A DNA stretch of 64,000 bases, from NCBI RefSeq assembly GCF_040729435.1, contig NZ_CP160398.1, positions 4,445,001-4,509,000 of the forward strand, in the 5' to 3' direction. Positions 46,862 through 55,222 of this stretch are shown in pieces (within the stretch, counting starts at the first letter, position 1; each line of letters opens with the position of its first letter). This DNA comes from Pseudomonas sp. HOU2. Lineage in GTDB: Bacteria; Pseudomonadota; Gammaproteobacteria; Pseudomonadales; Pseudomonadaceae. The translations under genes were made by a program, and so were the position numbers. The notes beneath the pieces were generated by a model. It did not search any database and had not been told where the DNA came from. It saw nothing but the letters and a program-made list of their open reading frames with translations.

Positions 46862-47297
46862 TGATCATGTCCTTTCTTCGGCATTGGATACGTTGGTCAG
46901 AAGACCGCTGGATCAAGCGGATGGGACGGCGCTGGTCGATGCAGCCAAAGAGGTCTGGTATTCAAAATCCGATCTTGAGAGTGAGATATCAACATTTCTC
47001 AAGTTTCACAGCGATGAAGTCGAGCTGCGGCGAGCGGCTTATCTGCTGGAGCGATTTACGCGTTTCGCATGTGTATCGGATAGCCGCGTGTTGGAAACGC
47101 TCCATGCACTCGAGCTTTTCAACGCCAAAACACCCAAGCAACACGTCGTTTCTCAACCAGCTGTTTTATTACGCAATCGCCGCGACGAGTTGGCGGTTGC
47201 TTGGGGTTTGACGGAAAGTCTGGGTTTGAAGATTCAGGCGCTCATGCCGTACCAGACTCGGCATTACGAGGCGGAACAGCGCGCAAGAATGCCCTGA
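46845..47297 (+). CDS. hypothetical protein coupled to the nucleotidyltransferase
   Basis: 150 aa, not recognised. Largely helical by composition (LDDHVLSSALDTLVRRPLDQ, EISTFLKFHSDEVELRRAAYLLERF), no signal peptide, no membrane segment, no HTH that I can identify. ATG 46845 has GGAGG six bases upstream within the preceding gene, so translation is coupled. Low GC like its partner and closed by a terminator. Could be an antitoxin, regulator or partner subunit; no evidence decides. Confidence 0.72.
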   Translation: MSNSLDDHVLSSALDTLVRRPLDQADGTALVDAAKEVWYSKSDLESEISTFLKFHSDEVELRRAAYLLERFTRFACVSDSRVLETLHALELFNAKTPKQHVVSQPAVLLRNRRDELAVAWGLTESLGLKIQALMPYQTRHYEAEQRARMP

Positions 47298-47311
47298 ACT
47301 TGAGCAGCATG

Positions 47312-47340
47312 AAAAAACCCGGCCAACGCCGGGTTTTTTG
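47312..47340 (+). terminator. Rho-independent terminator of the nucleotidyltransferase operon
   Basis: AACCCGGC-CAAC-GCCGGGTT with six T, 14 bases after the stop. The A-run on the other side may also serve the convergent nagE. Confidence 0.9.
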
Positions 47341-47375
47341 TATCAGTTGTTTCGAGTAGAGCCTGATGCAAAGGC

Positions 47376-49091
47376 TCAGACCTTGGCACTGACCTCGCTG
47401 CGATTGACCAACGCCTCCAGCGCTCCACTCAAACTCGCCGCCTTATCCCCCACCAGCAAATGCCAAACCCCACCCTCCAACTGGCTGACACCCTGACAAC
47501 CCAACTCTTTCAGCTGCGCCTCGGACAACGCCTTGCCATCCGCCAACAGCAAACGAATCCGGCTCATGGCAATGCAATCCAGTTGCAGCACGTTGTCGCC
47601 ACCACCCAGCGCATTCAGCCATTGCTGAGCTTCGGTGCCTGCGACCACAACCGCTTTCGGCTCTTCGACAACCGCAACAGGTTCAGCAAGAATTGCGCGC
47701 CCCAAGGCCGGCATCGCCAGGCGAATCTCATCAGCAATGCTGTCGGCCAGCGGGCCGACCACCACCTGCAAACTGCCACCCTTGCCCGGACGCACAACGG
47801 CCATCGCACCCAATGCTTTCAGGTCTGCATCGGACGCCTTGTTGCGATCCACCATTTCCAGTCGCAACCGCGTAGTGCAGGCACCGACAGTCACAAGGTT
47901 GTCTGCACCACCGAGTGCCTTGATGTAAGCCCCGGCGCGTTCGTTTTCCGCGAAAACCGCTTTTTCAGCCGTCGCCACATCCTCACGACCCGGCGTCTTC
48001 AAATTGAAGCGACGAATGCAGAAATCAAACACCGCGTAATACACCACGGCGTAAGCCAGCCCGACCGGAATCACCAGCCAGCCATTGGTCGAGCGACCCC
48101 AACCGAGCACCATGTCGATGAAGCCGCCGGAGAAGGTGAAGCCAAGGTGAATGTTCAGCGCATTGGTAATCGCCATCGACAACCCGGTCAGCAGTGCATG
48201 CAGCAAATACAGCAGCGGGGCGAGGAACATGAAGGCGAATTCGATGGGCTCGGTCACCCCGGTCAAAAACGAGGTCAGCGCCATCGACAGGAAAATCCCG
48301 CCCATCACCTTGCGCCGCTCCGGTAGCGCGTTGCGGTACATCGCCAGGCACGCAGCAGGCAGGCCGAAGATCATCATCGGGAACATGCCGGTCATGAACT
48401 GGCCGCCCTTCGGATCGCCGGCGAAGTAGCGCGACAGGTCGCCGGTGACCAGTGCGCCGGTGGTTGGATCAGTGAAGTTGCCGAACACGAACCACGCCAT
48501 GTTGTTGAGGATGTGGTGCAGACCGGTGACGATCAGCAGGCGGTTGAATACGCCGAACACGAACGCACCGATGCTGCCGCTTTCCATCATCAAGGCGCCG
48601 AAGCTGTTGATGCCGTGCTGGATCGGCGGCCAGATATAGCCGAACACCACGCCCAGCGCGACGGCGGCGAAACCGGTGACGATTGGCACGAAGCGCCGGC
48701 CGCCGAAGAACGCCAGGTACTCCGGCAGCTTGATGTCCTTGAAGCGGTTGTACAGCGCGCCGGCCATCAGGCCGCTGACGATCCCGGCGAGCATGCCCAT
48801 GTTGATGCTCGGGTCGAGCACCTTGAGCGTGGAGATCATCACCAGGTAACCGATCACCCCGGCCAGGCCTGCGGTGCCGTTGTTGTCCTTGGCGAAACCG
48901 ACGGCGATGCCGATGGCGAAGATCATCGCCAGGTTGGCAAAAATGACTTGGCCGGCATCATGAATGATCGCGATGTTCAACAGGTCGGTGTCACCCAGAC
49001 GCAGCAGCAGGCCAGCAATCGGCAGGATCGCGATCGGCAGCATCAGCGCACGGCCGAGGCGTTGCAGGCCTTCGATGAAGAGTTGGTACAT
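47376..49091 (-). CDS. nagE: N-acetylglucosamine-specific PTS permease EIICB (NagE)
   Basis: 571 aa. EIIC membrane domain (residues 1 to about 370; GLHHILNNMAWF, TGVTEPIEF), then a IIB domain with phosphorylatable Cys in GACTTRLRLEM, then a second IIB-like copy whose aligned position is Ala (DCIAMSRIRLLL), so it is probably not phosphorylated by the usual Cys. Imports and phosphorylates GlcNAc using phosphate from NagF. Downstream gene of the nag cluster. Confidence 0.93.
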   Translation of the reverse strand: MYQLFIEGLQRLGRALMLPIAILPIAGLLLRLGDTDLLNIAIIHDAGQVIFANLAMIFAIGIAVGFAKDNNGTAGLAGVIGYLVMISTLKVLDPSINMGMLAGIVSGLMAGALYNRFKDIKLPEYLAFFGGRRFVPIVTGFAAVALGVVFGYIWPPIQHGINSFGALMMESGSIGAFVFGVFNRLLIVTGLHHILNNMAWFVFGNFTDPTTGALVTGDLSRYFAGDPKGGQFMTGMFPMMIFGLPAACLAMYRNALPERRKVMGGIFLSMALTSFLTGVTEPIEFAFMFLAPLLYLLHALLTGLSMAITNALNIHLGFTFSGGFIDMVLGWGRSTNGWLVIPVGLAYAVVYYAVFDFCIRRFNLKTPGREDVATAEKAVFAENERAGAYIKALGGADNLVTVGACTTRLRLEMVDRNKASDADLKALGAMAVVRPGKGGSLQVVVGPLADSIADEIRLAMPALGRAILAEPVAVVEEPKAVVVAGTEAQQWLNALGGGDNVLQLDCIAMSRIRLLLADGKALSEAQLKELGCQGVSQLEGGVWHLLVGDKAASLSGALEALVNRSEVSAKV

Positions 49092-49126
49092 GGTGGTTCT
49101 CCCTGCTCTTTATAGAGAGCTTGTTG

Positions 49127-51640
49127 TTAGTGCAGAGGCCAATGCTGGTGGCAGGCGTGACGAACCGCAGCGGCGCTGTTGAGCTTCAACAGGTCGCGGC
49201 TGAGGCGTTGGCATTCGGCCTCGTGCAACTGGCGCACGCGATCCTTGATTTCACCGATCTGTACCGGGCTCACCGACAGTTCGGTCACGCCGAGGCCGAT
49301 CAACACCGGCGTTGCCAGCGGGTCGGAGGCGAGGGCGCCGCACACGCCGACCCAGCGTTTGTGCACCGCTGCGCCTGCGCAGGTCATAGCGATCAGCCGC
49401 AGCAACGCCGGGTGCAGCGCATCGACCCGGGCGGCCAAACCTGCGTGATCGCGGTCCATGGCCAGGGTGTATTGCGACAGGTCGTTGGTGCCGATCGACA
49501 GGAAGTCGGCGTGCTCGGCCAGTTGTTCGGCTTGCAGCGCAGCGGCGGGGACTTCGATCATCACGCCGATTTCCGGGCGCTGGCTGATGTTCAGTTCCAG
49601 GCACAGCGCATCGACCCGTTGACGGATGTGCAGCAGTTCGTCGACTTCGGTGACCATCGGCAACAGGATCCGGCAACGGCTCAGCGGGCTGACTTGCAGC
49701 AGTGCGCGCAGTTGCTGATCGAGGATTTCCGGGCGGGCCTGAGCCAGACGAATGCCGCGCAGGCCCAGCACCGGGTTGGCTTCGGCGGGCAGCGGCAGGT
49801 AGTCGAGTTGCTTGTCGCCACCGACGTCGATGGTGCGGATGATCACCGAGTGATCGCCCATGGCATCGAGCACGGCTTGATAGGCGGCACGCTGCTCTTC
49901 GACGTCCGGCGCCGTTTGCCGGTCGACGAACAGGAACTCGGTACGCAGCAGGCCGACGCCATCGGCGCCGTTGGCAAAGGCGTCCGCCGCCTCATGGCTG
50001 GAGGCAACGTTGGCGACCACTTCGATGGCCACACCATTACGGGTTTCGGCGGGCAGATGCGCCTTGGCCTGTTGGGCATCGCGGCGTTGCTGACGGTCGA
50101 TTTGCGCCTGCTGCACTTCGGCCAGGCGTTCGGCGTTCGGTGTCAGTTCGAGGCGGCCGCCATCGGCATCCAGCACCACCGACTGACCTTGTGGCTGTTC
50201 GAGCAAAGCGGCGCTCAACGCCACCAGGCACGGCAGACCTTTGCCGCGCGCCAGAATCGCCACGTGCGACGTCGCGCCGCCCTCGGCCATGCACAACCCG
50301 GCGACACCTTGCGCGCTGAGTTGCAGCAGATCCGACGGCGTCAGTTCATGGGCCGCGACGATGGCGCCGGCCGGCACGTCGTAATGCCAGGCTTCACCGA
50401 GCAGGGCGCGCAGCACCCGTTGCTTGAGGTCGCGCAGGTCGTTGGCGCGTTCGGCCAGCAGCGCACTACCGGTGTGTTGCAGCACTTCGCACTGCACGTC
50501 GATCGACTGGCTCCAGGCATGAGTCGCCGCCGTGCCTTGGTCGATGGAGTGCTGTGCGGCGTCGAGCAGGGCCGGGTCTTCGAGCAGGGCCAGATGCGCG
50601 GCGAAGATCGCTTCTTCGTCGGTGCTCTTGTGCTTTTTCGCTTGGGCGAGGGTCGCGTTGATTTCGCCGCGAACCTGATTCAGCGCCGACTCAAGCACTT
50701 GCTGTTGCACCAGCGGATCATGCTTGCCCGCATCCGCCGGCAGGCTGATCGCGTTCAGACGAAACAGCGGCCCGCCGACCAGTCCCGGTGCGGCGCACAC
50801 CCCTTGCAGCACGCCAGCTTCGGCCGGGCGTTTTTGCGGTGCGGCGCTGACCGGAGCAGCGGCGTGATGATCGTCGGGCAGAGCCGTCGCCAACGCATTG
50901 AGCAAGGCTTGCAGCGCGGCTTCGGCGTCCGGTCCCTGGCAGCTGACCTGCACTTGATCCTGTTCGCCGATGGCCAGACCCATCAGCCCGATCAGGCTGT
51001 TGCACGGCGCCGATTTGCCGGCGAAGTGCAGGTGCGACTGGCTCTTGAAGCCTTGTGCGGTCTGGCGAATCAGCGCGGCCGGGCGCGCATGCAAGCCGCC
51101 GCGATGAGCGACCAATACTTGACCCTGAACCTCTGGGCCACCCATCTGTTCAGTCGCCGCCGTGGCATTGTTGCGCGCGACGATGTGCAACAACGGTTCG
51201 CCAACTTTCACCACTTTAAGCGTGATCGGGCGCACCTGGAAATCCTGGCTGTTAGTCAGGATCAACAGGCTGACCAGGCTTTTGCATTGCTGGCCGACCT
51301 TGTCCAGGTCGTAGCGCAACAACGGCTGGCCGTTGCTGACCCGGGTGCCTTGCTTGACCAGCATCGAGAAGCCTTCGCCGTTCAGTTCAACGGTGTCCAG
51401 GCCCAGATGAAGGAGGATTTCCGCGCCGTTGTCGGCGCGCACGGTCAGCGCGTGGCCGGTGCGGGCGACATGGATGATCTCCCCGGCGCAGGGCGAGTAC
51501 AGGGTGTCATTCAGCGGGTCGATGGCGATGCCGTCACCCATCGCGCCGCTGGCGAACACCGCGTCCGGGACTTTGGCGAGCGTGAGCACCGGGCCGCTGA
51601 GCGGGGCGCTGAGGGTCAGCTCTTTATTGTTGTTGTGCAT
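49127..51640 (-). CDS. nagF: PTS multiphosphoryl transfer protein NagF (EIIA-HPr-EI)
   Basis: 837 aa fusion. EIIA-Glc type domain first (EILLHLGLDTVELNG, His), HPr next (AHRGGLHARPAALI, His), then Enzyme I (GGATSHVAILARG phospho-His; C-terminal PEP-binding GTNDLSQYTLAMDRD). It carries phosphate from PEP to NagE without separate general PTS proteins. A 35-base gap separates it from nagE. The gap upstream contains a REP and a 39-bp tandem repeat. Confidence 0.95.
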   Translation of the reverse strand: MHNNNKELTLSAPLSGPVLTLAKVPDAVFASGAMGDGIAIDPLNDTLYSPCAGEIIHVARTGHALTVRADNGAEILLHLGLDTVELNGEGFSMLVKQGTRVSNGQPLLRYDLDKVGQQCKSLVSLLILTNSQDFQVRPITLKVVKVGEPLLHIVARNNATAATEQMGGPEVQGQVLVAHRGGLHARPAALIRQTAQGFKSQSHLHFAGKSAPCNSLIGLMGLAIGEQDQVQVSCQGPDAEAALQALLNALATALPDDHHAAAPVSAAPQKRPAEAGVLQGVCAAPGLVGGPLFRLNAISLPADAGKHDPLVQQQVLESALNQVRGEINATLAQAKKHKSTDEEAIFAAHLALLEDPALLDAAQHSIDQGTAATHAWSQSIDVQCEVLQHTGSALLAERANDLRDLKQRVLRALLGEAWHYDVPAGAIVAAHELTPSDLLQLSAQGVAGLCMAEGGATSHVAILARGKGLPCLVALSAALLEQPQGQSVVLDADGGRLELTPNAERLAEVQQAQIDRQQRRDAQQAKAHLPAETRNGVAIEVVANVASSHEAADAFANGADGVGLLRTEFLFVDRQTAPDVEEQRAAYQAVLDAMGDHSVIIRTIDVGGDKQLDYLPLPAEANPVLGLRGIRLAQARPEILDQQLRALLQVSPLSRCRILLPMVTEVDELLHIRQRVDALCLELNISQRPEIGVMIEVPAAALQAEQLAEHADFLSIGTNDLSQYTLAMDRDHAGLAARVDALHPALLRLIAMTCAGAAVHKRWVGVCGALASDPLATPVLIGLGVTELSVSPVQIGEIKDRVRQLHEAECQRLSRDLLKLNSAAAVRHACHQHWPLH

Positions 51641-51672
51641 GGCTCGGTCTCATCAGTAATTTCGCTGTCCCC

Positions 51673-51759
51673 TGTAGGAGCTGCCGCAGGCTGCGATCTT
51701 TTGATCCTGTTTTTTTCAACGTCAAAATCAAAAGATCGCAGCCTGCGGCAGCTCCTACA
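51673..51759. repeat. REP-type palindrome, family A
   Basis: Standard GCCGCAGG arms with a T-rich loop, inside the nag operon between the SIS gene and nagF, immediately beside the tandem repeat. Confidence 0.9.
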
Positions 51760-51761
51760 GG

Positions 51762-51896
51762 GTTGTGCATCAATCAACGGTTTTCGCATCCGTCGACGGG
51801 GTTGTGCATCAATCAACGGTTTTCGCATCCGTCGACGGGGTTGTGCATCAATCAACGGTTTTCCGTCCGTCGACAGGGTTGTGCATCGTTCAGCAG
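51762..51896. repeat. 39-bp tandem repeat, three copies plus a partial fourth
   Basis: Units start GTTGTGCATCAATCAACG at 51762, 51801, 51840 and (truncated) 51878. The first two are identical; the third is one base shorter. Each complete unit contains CCGTCGACGG (CCGTCGACAG in the third), a self-complementary word. Period is constant with no variable spacers. Confidence 0.92.
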
Positions 51897-51899
51897 TGG

Positions 51900-52922
51900 T
51901 TAGTGTGTACGGGTCACTTTGCTCAGGTGGCGCGGCTGGTCCGGATCCATGCCGCGGGCCACGGCCAGGCCGGCGGCCATCACGTAGAAACTCTGGATCG
52001 CCAGAATCGGATCGAGGGCCGGGTGTTCGGCGCGGCTCAGGGTCAGGTCGCGTTCGAGGATGTCGTCCGGCGCGGCCAGCAACACGCGAGCGCCGCGTTG
52101 ACGCATCTCTGCCGCAAGACTGATCAGGCCGGCCTGTTCGGCACCGCGTGGAGCGAACACCAGCAGCGGGTAGTGTTCGTCGATCAGCGCCATCGGGCCG
52201 TGACGGACTTCGGCACTGCTGAACGCTTCGGCCTGAATGGCCGAGGTTTCCTTGAATTTCAGCGCGGCTTCCTGGGCGATGGCAAAACCGGCGCCACGGC
52301 CAATGACCATCAGCCGTTCGCAATCACGCAAGGCGTCGATGGCCGCGCTCCAGTCCTGTTTCGCTGCTTCGCGCAGGCCTTCGGGCAAGGCGTTGTGCGC
52401 CTCCAACAGTTCGTTGTCCTCTTTCCAGTGCGCGATCAGGCGGGCGCTGGCGCTGAGGGTGGCGATGAAACTCTTGGTCGCGGCGACGCTGCTTTCGGTG
52501 CCGGCGAGCAGCGGCAGGCTGAATTCACACGCGGCTTCCAATGGCGAATCGGCGGCGTTGACCATCGACACACTCAGTGCTCCACGCTTGCGCAACAGGC
52601 GCAGGCTGTTGACCAGATCCGGACTTTGCCCCGATTGCGAGAACGCGAACGCCACCTGACCGCTGACCTTCAACGGCGCCTGCTGCATGGTCACCACCGA
52701 CATCGGCAACGACGCCACCGGCACACCCAGTTGCTGCATGGTCAGGTAGGCGAAGTAGCTCGCCGCGTGGTCGGAACTGCCGCGCGCGACGGTCATCGCC
52801 ACTTGCGGCGGCTGCCGGCGCAGACGCCCGGCGATCTCGATCATTTGCGGGTCGAGCTGTTGCAGTTGGGCTTGCACGGCCTCGAACGAGGACAGCGCCT
52901 CTTCAAGCATTTTTGAAGTCAA
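51900..52922 (-). CDS. nagB-II: SIS-domain glucosamine-6-phosphate deaminase (NagB-II type)
   Basis: 340 aa, two SIS sugar-isomerase domains (VARGSSDHAASYFAYL and FSQSGQSPDLVNSLR in the first; GRGAGFAIAQEAALKFKETS in the second). This resembles the isomerase half of GlmS without its glutaminase, a type shown elsewhere to deaminate GlcN-6-P to fructose-6-P. Placed between nagA and nagF in agreement. Overlaps nagA by 20 bases. Confidence 0.88.
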   Translation of the reverse strand: MTSKMLEEALSSFEAVQAQLQQLDPQMIEIAGRLRRQPPQVAMTVARGSSDHAASYFAYLTMQQLGVPVASLPMSVVTMQQAPLKVSGQVAFAFSQSGQSPDLVNSLRLLRKRGALSVSMVNAADSPLEAACEFSLPLLAGTESSVAATKSFIATLSASARLIAHWKEDNELLEAHNALPEGLREAAKQDWSAAIDALRDCERLMVIGRGAGFAIAQEAALKFKETSAIQAEAFSSAEVRHGPMALIDEHYPLLVFAPRGAEQAGLISLAAEMRQRGARVLLAAPDDILERDLTLSRAEHPALDPILAIQSFYVMAAGLAVARGMDPDQPRHLSKVTRTH

Positions 52923-54009
52923 TGTCTTCTCCTTCGACCATGACGGCGGTCAGTGTGAGTGAGCGATCCAGCCGCACGCAGTCGGCCCAGGCCCCCGGTT
53001 GCAGGCGCCCGCGTTCAGTGATGCCGAGGTAGTCGGCGGGAAATTGCGACAGGCGCTGCGAGGCCTCGGCGATCGGCAGTCCGATCTTCACCAGATTGCG
53101 CAGGGCCTGATCCATGGTCAGGGTGCTGCCGGCCAGCGTGCCGTCGGGCAGGCGCACGCCGCCCAGGCATTTGGTCACGGTGTGGCTGCCGAGCTTGTAT
53201 TCACCGTCGGGCATGCCGGCGGCGGCGGTCGAATCGGTGACGCAATACAGGCACGGGATCGAACGCAGCGCCACGCGGATCGCGCCGGGGTGCACGTGCA
53301 GCAAGTCCGGGATCAGTTCGGCGAACTTGGCGTGTGCCAGCGCGGCGCCGACGATCCCAGGCTCGCGGTGATGCAGCGGGCTCATGGCGTTGTACAAATG
53401 GGTGAAGCTGGTGGCGCCGGCGTCGAGGGCGGCGACGCCTTCCTCGTAGCTGCCGAGGGTGTGGCCGATCTGCATGCGGATGCCGCGGCTGCTCAGTTCA
53501 CGAATCAAGCCGTCGTGGCCGGCGATTTCCGGGGCGATGGTGATCACCCGGATCGGCGCCAGCGCGAGGTATTCCTCGACCTCGGCCATCAACGCGGTAT
53601 GGGCGAAATTCGGTTGCGCGCCGAGTTTGCCGGGGTTGATGTACGGGCCTTCGAGGTGTACGCCGAGTACTCGGGCGGTGCCGTGCGGACGCTGTTCGCA
53701 GAATTCGCCGACCTCTTTCAGCACGCTGGAGATCTCGGCACTCGGCGCGGTCATGGTGGTGGCCAGCAGCGAAGTGGTGCCGAAGCGCACGTGGGTTTTG
53801 GTGATGGTTTCGAAGGCGCTGGCGCCTTCCATGATGTCTTTGCCGCCACCGCCGTGGACGTGCAGGTCGATGAATCCCGGCAGCAGGTAGGGCAGGTCAT
53901 TGTCAGCCGGGTCGCAGGGCACGCCTTCGATCGACACGACTTTGCCGTGTTCGTGGATCAGCCGGCCGCGAACCCAGCCGCTGGCGGTAAGGATGTTGTC
54001 TTCGGACAT
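52903..54009 (-). CDS. nagA: N-acetylglucosamine-6-phosphate deacetylase
   Basis: 368 aa amidohydrolase-fold enzyme. HVHGGGGKDI near the N-terminus, LGVHLEGPYINPGKLGAQP, then the catalytic Asp in VTDSTAAAGMPDG. Converts GlcNAc-6-P to GlcN-6-P and acetate. ATG 54009; 24 bases from nagR. Confidence 0.95.
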   Translation of the reverse strand: MSEDNILTASGWVRGRLIHEHGKVVSIEGVPCDPADNDLPYLLPGFIDLHVHGGGGKDIMEGASAFETITKTHVRFGTTSLLATTMTAPSAEISSVLKEVGEFCEQRPHGTARVLGVHLEGPYINPGKLGAQPNFAHTALMAEVEEYLALAPIRVITIAPEIAGHDGLIRELSSRGIRMQIGHTLGSYEEGVAALDAGATSFTHLYNAMSPLHHREPGIVGAALAHAKFAELIPDLLHVHPGAIRVALRSIPCLYCVTDSTAAAGMPDGEYKLGSHTVTKCLGGVRLPDGTLAGSTLTMDQALRNLVKIGLPIAEASQRLSQFPADYLGITERGRLQPGAWADCVRLDRSLTLTAVMVEGEDIDFKNA

Positions 54010-54033
54010 TTCGGTTCTCGCTTATGGCTGCTC

Positions 54034-54765
54034 TTAACGACGCAGCTCTGCAACAAAGTCGTAGTAGTCGTTGCGGCAATAGGTGTCGGTGACTTCGATC
54101 GGCGTGTTGTCTTCCAGGTAGCCGACCCGGGTCATCAGCAGCATGGCGGTGCCGGGGGCGATGCCGACCAGCGCGGCGAACTCGTCCGAGGCGTTGATCG
54201 CTTGAATGTGCTGCAGGGCGCGGACGATCGGTTTGCCGATGCCGTCGAGGTATTCGTAGAGCGAATCGCCGACCAGGTGCGGCTTGGGCATGATCGAGGC
54301 GGGCAGGGTGCTCATCTCGATGGCCATCACCGTGTCGTCGGCCTTGCGCAGGCGTTTCATGCGCGCGACCTTGTCGTTCGGCGACAGGCTCAGGCGGATC
54401 AGTTCTTCGTGGGTCGGCAGGGTGACTTCGCGCTCCAGCCACTGCGAGCTGGGCACGAAACCCTTGAGGCGGAGCATTTCGCTGAAGCCCGAGAGGCGTG
54501 ACAGCGGTTGTTCCAGACGGGGTGTGATGAAGGTGCCGGAACCTTGCAAACGGCGGATCAGACCTTGATCGAGCAGCACTTCCAGTGCCTTGCGTGCGGT
54601 GACTCGGGAGATGCCGAGTTGCTCGCTGAGGTTGCGCTCGGACGGCATTGCCTGCTCGGCCTTCCACTGCCCGGAATGGATCGCCGATTCCAGATTGCGC
54701 GCCAGCTGCAGGTACAGCGGCGTCGGCTGGGAGTCATCTGGGCGTAGGGCCTGGAGGTCGTTCAT
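54034..54765 (-). CDS. nagR: GntR/HutC family regulator of GlcNAc catabolism NagR
   Basis: 243 aa. N-terminal winged helix PSERNLSEQLGISRVTARKALEVLLDQGLI and a UTRA effector domain (SRLSGFSEMLRLKGF, TDTYCRNDYYDFVAELRR). In related systems it represses nag genes and is released by GlcN-6-P or GlcNAc-6-P. I prefer ATG 54765 (MNDLQAL); ATG 54774 and a longer frame are possible. First gene of the nag run, with half-sites upstream. Confidence 0.9.
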   Translation of the reverse strand: MNDLQALRPDDSQPTPLYLQLARNLESAIHSGQWKAEQAMPSERNLSEQLGISRVTARKALEVLLDQGLIRRLQGSGTFITPRLEQPLSRLSGFSEMLRLKGFVPSSQWLEREVTLPTHEELIRLSLSPNDKVARMKRLRKADDTVMAIEMSTLPASIMPKPHLVGDSLYEYLDGIGKPIVRALQHIQAINASDEFAALVGIAPGTAMLLMTRVGYLEDNTPIEVTDTYCRNDYYDFVAELRR

Positions 54766-54822
54766 GTAGGTCATTTCCGACGCGAGTATAGGATTGTTGT
54801 GGCTCGCTTGTGGGGCGGAAAT

Positions 54823-54843
54823 TAATACCACTTGAATACCATG
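54823..54843 (-). promoter_or_regulatory. candidate NagR operator pair upstream of nagR
   Basis: Two tandem copies of AATACCA eleven bases apart (TAATACCACTT at 54823-54833, GAATACCAT after it), about one helical turn, 58 bases before the nagR start. HutC-type regulators bind GGTAT/ATACC half-sites. Confidence 0.5.
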
Positions 54844-54903
54844 TCAACGCGGGGAATTGACGTGCAGCCCAATGAAATGGCGGGTTTCGGGGGTTGTGGT
54901 TTG

Positions 54904-54914
54904 AAGTGGTATTA
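54904..54914 (+). promoter_or_regulatory. candidate distal NagR half-site
   Basis: AAGTGGTATTA is the exact reverse complement of TAATACCACTT at 54823-54833, 70 bases away. Confidence 0.45.
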
Positions 54915-54933
54915 GCGGTGGGCTTTAAAGAAC

Positions 54934-55014
54934 AAAAGATCGCAGCCTGCGGCAGCTCCTACAGTGGGAAGTGGTATCAACCCTGTAGGCGCTGCCGCAG
55001 GCTGCGATCTTTTG
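54934..55014. repeat. REP-type palindrome, family A, outward orientation
   Basis: AAAAGATCGCAGCC ends outermost, CTCCTACA ends toward the centre. The centre contains AAGTGGTATCA (54969-54979), a further NagR-like word. Confidence 0.85.
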
Positions 55015-55060
55015 ATTTATTTTTTCGAGAGCGACCAAAGGTAGCGGTAGTGCTCATATC

Positions 55061-55208
55061 TGTGGCGAGGGAGCTTGCTCCCGCTGGGCTGCGAAGCGGC
55101 CCCAAACCCTATCTCCGCTAACTGTCTGACATACCGCGCGTTCAGCTTTTACGACTGCTGCGCAGCCGAGCGGGACGGTGCGTCGATTCGACAAGCTCCC
55201 TCGCCACA
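55061..55208. repeat. REP-type palindrome, family C, asymmetric (16-base insert)
   Basis: Right arm (read on the minus strand) carries TCGAATCGACGCACCG between GAGCTTG and TCCCGCT, one base different from the insert at 18993; the other arm is regular. Confidence 0.85.
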
Positions 55209-55222
55209 GGTTTTCGGTCAGC

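Noticed and set aside
51762..51896. CRISPR array
   Set aside because: The 39-bp units are contiguous with no variable spacers, and no cas genes are in the window.
49121..52123. Thousand-codon open frame antisense to nagF and running through the tandem repeat
   Set aside because: Shadow of nagF; its C-terminal repeat peptides come from the 39-bp non-coding repeat and no start signal is present.
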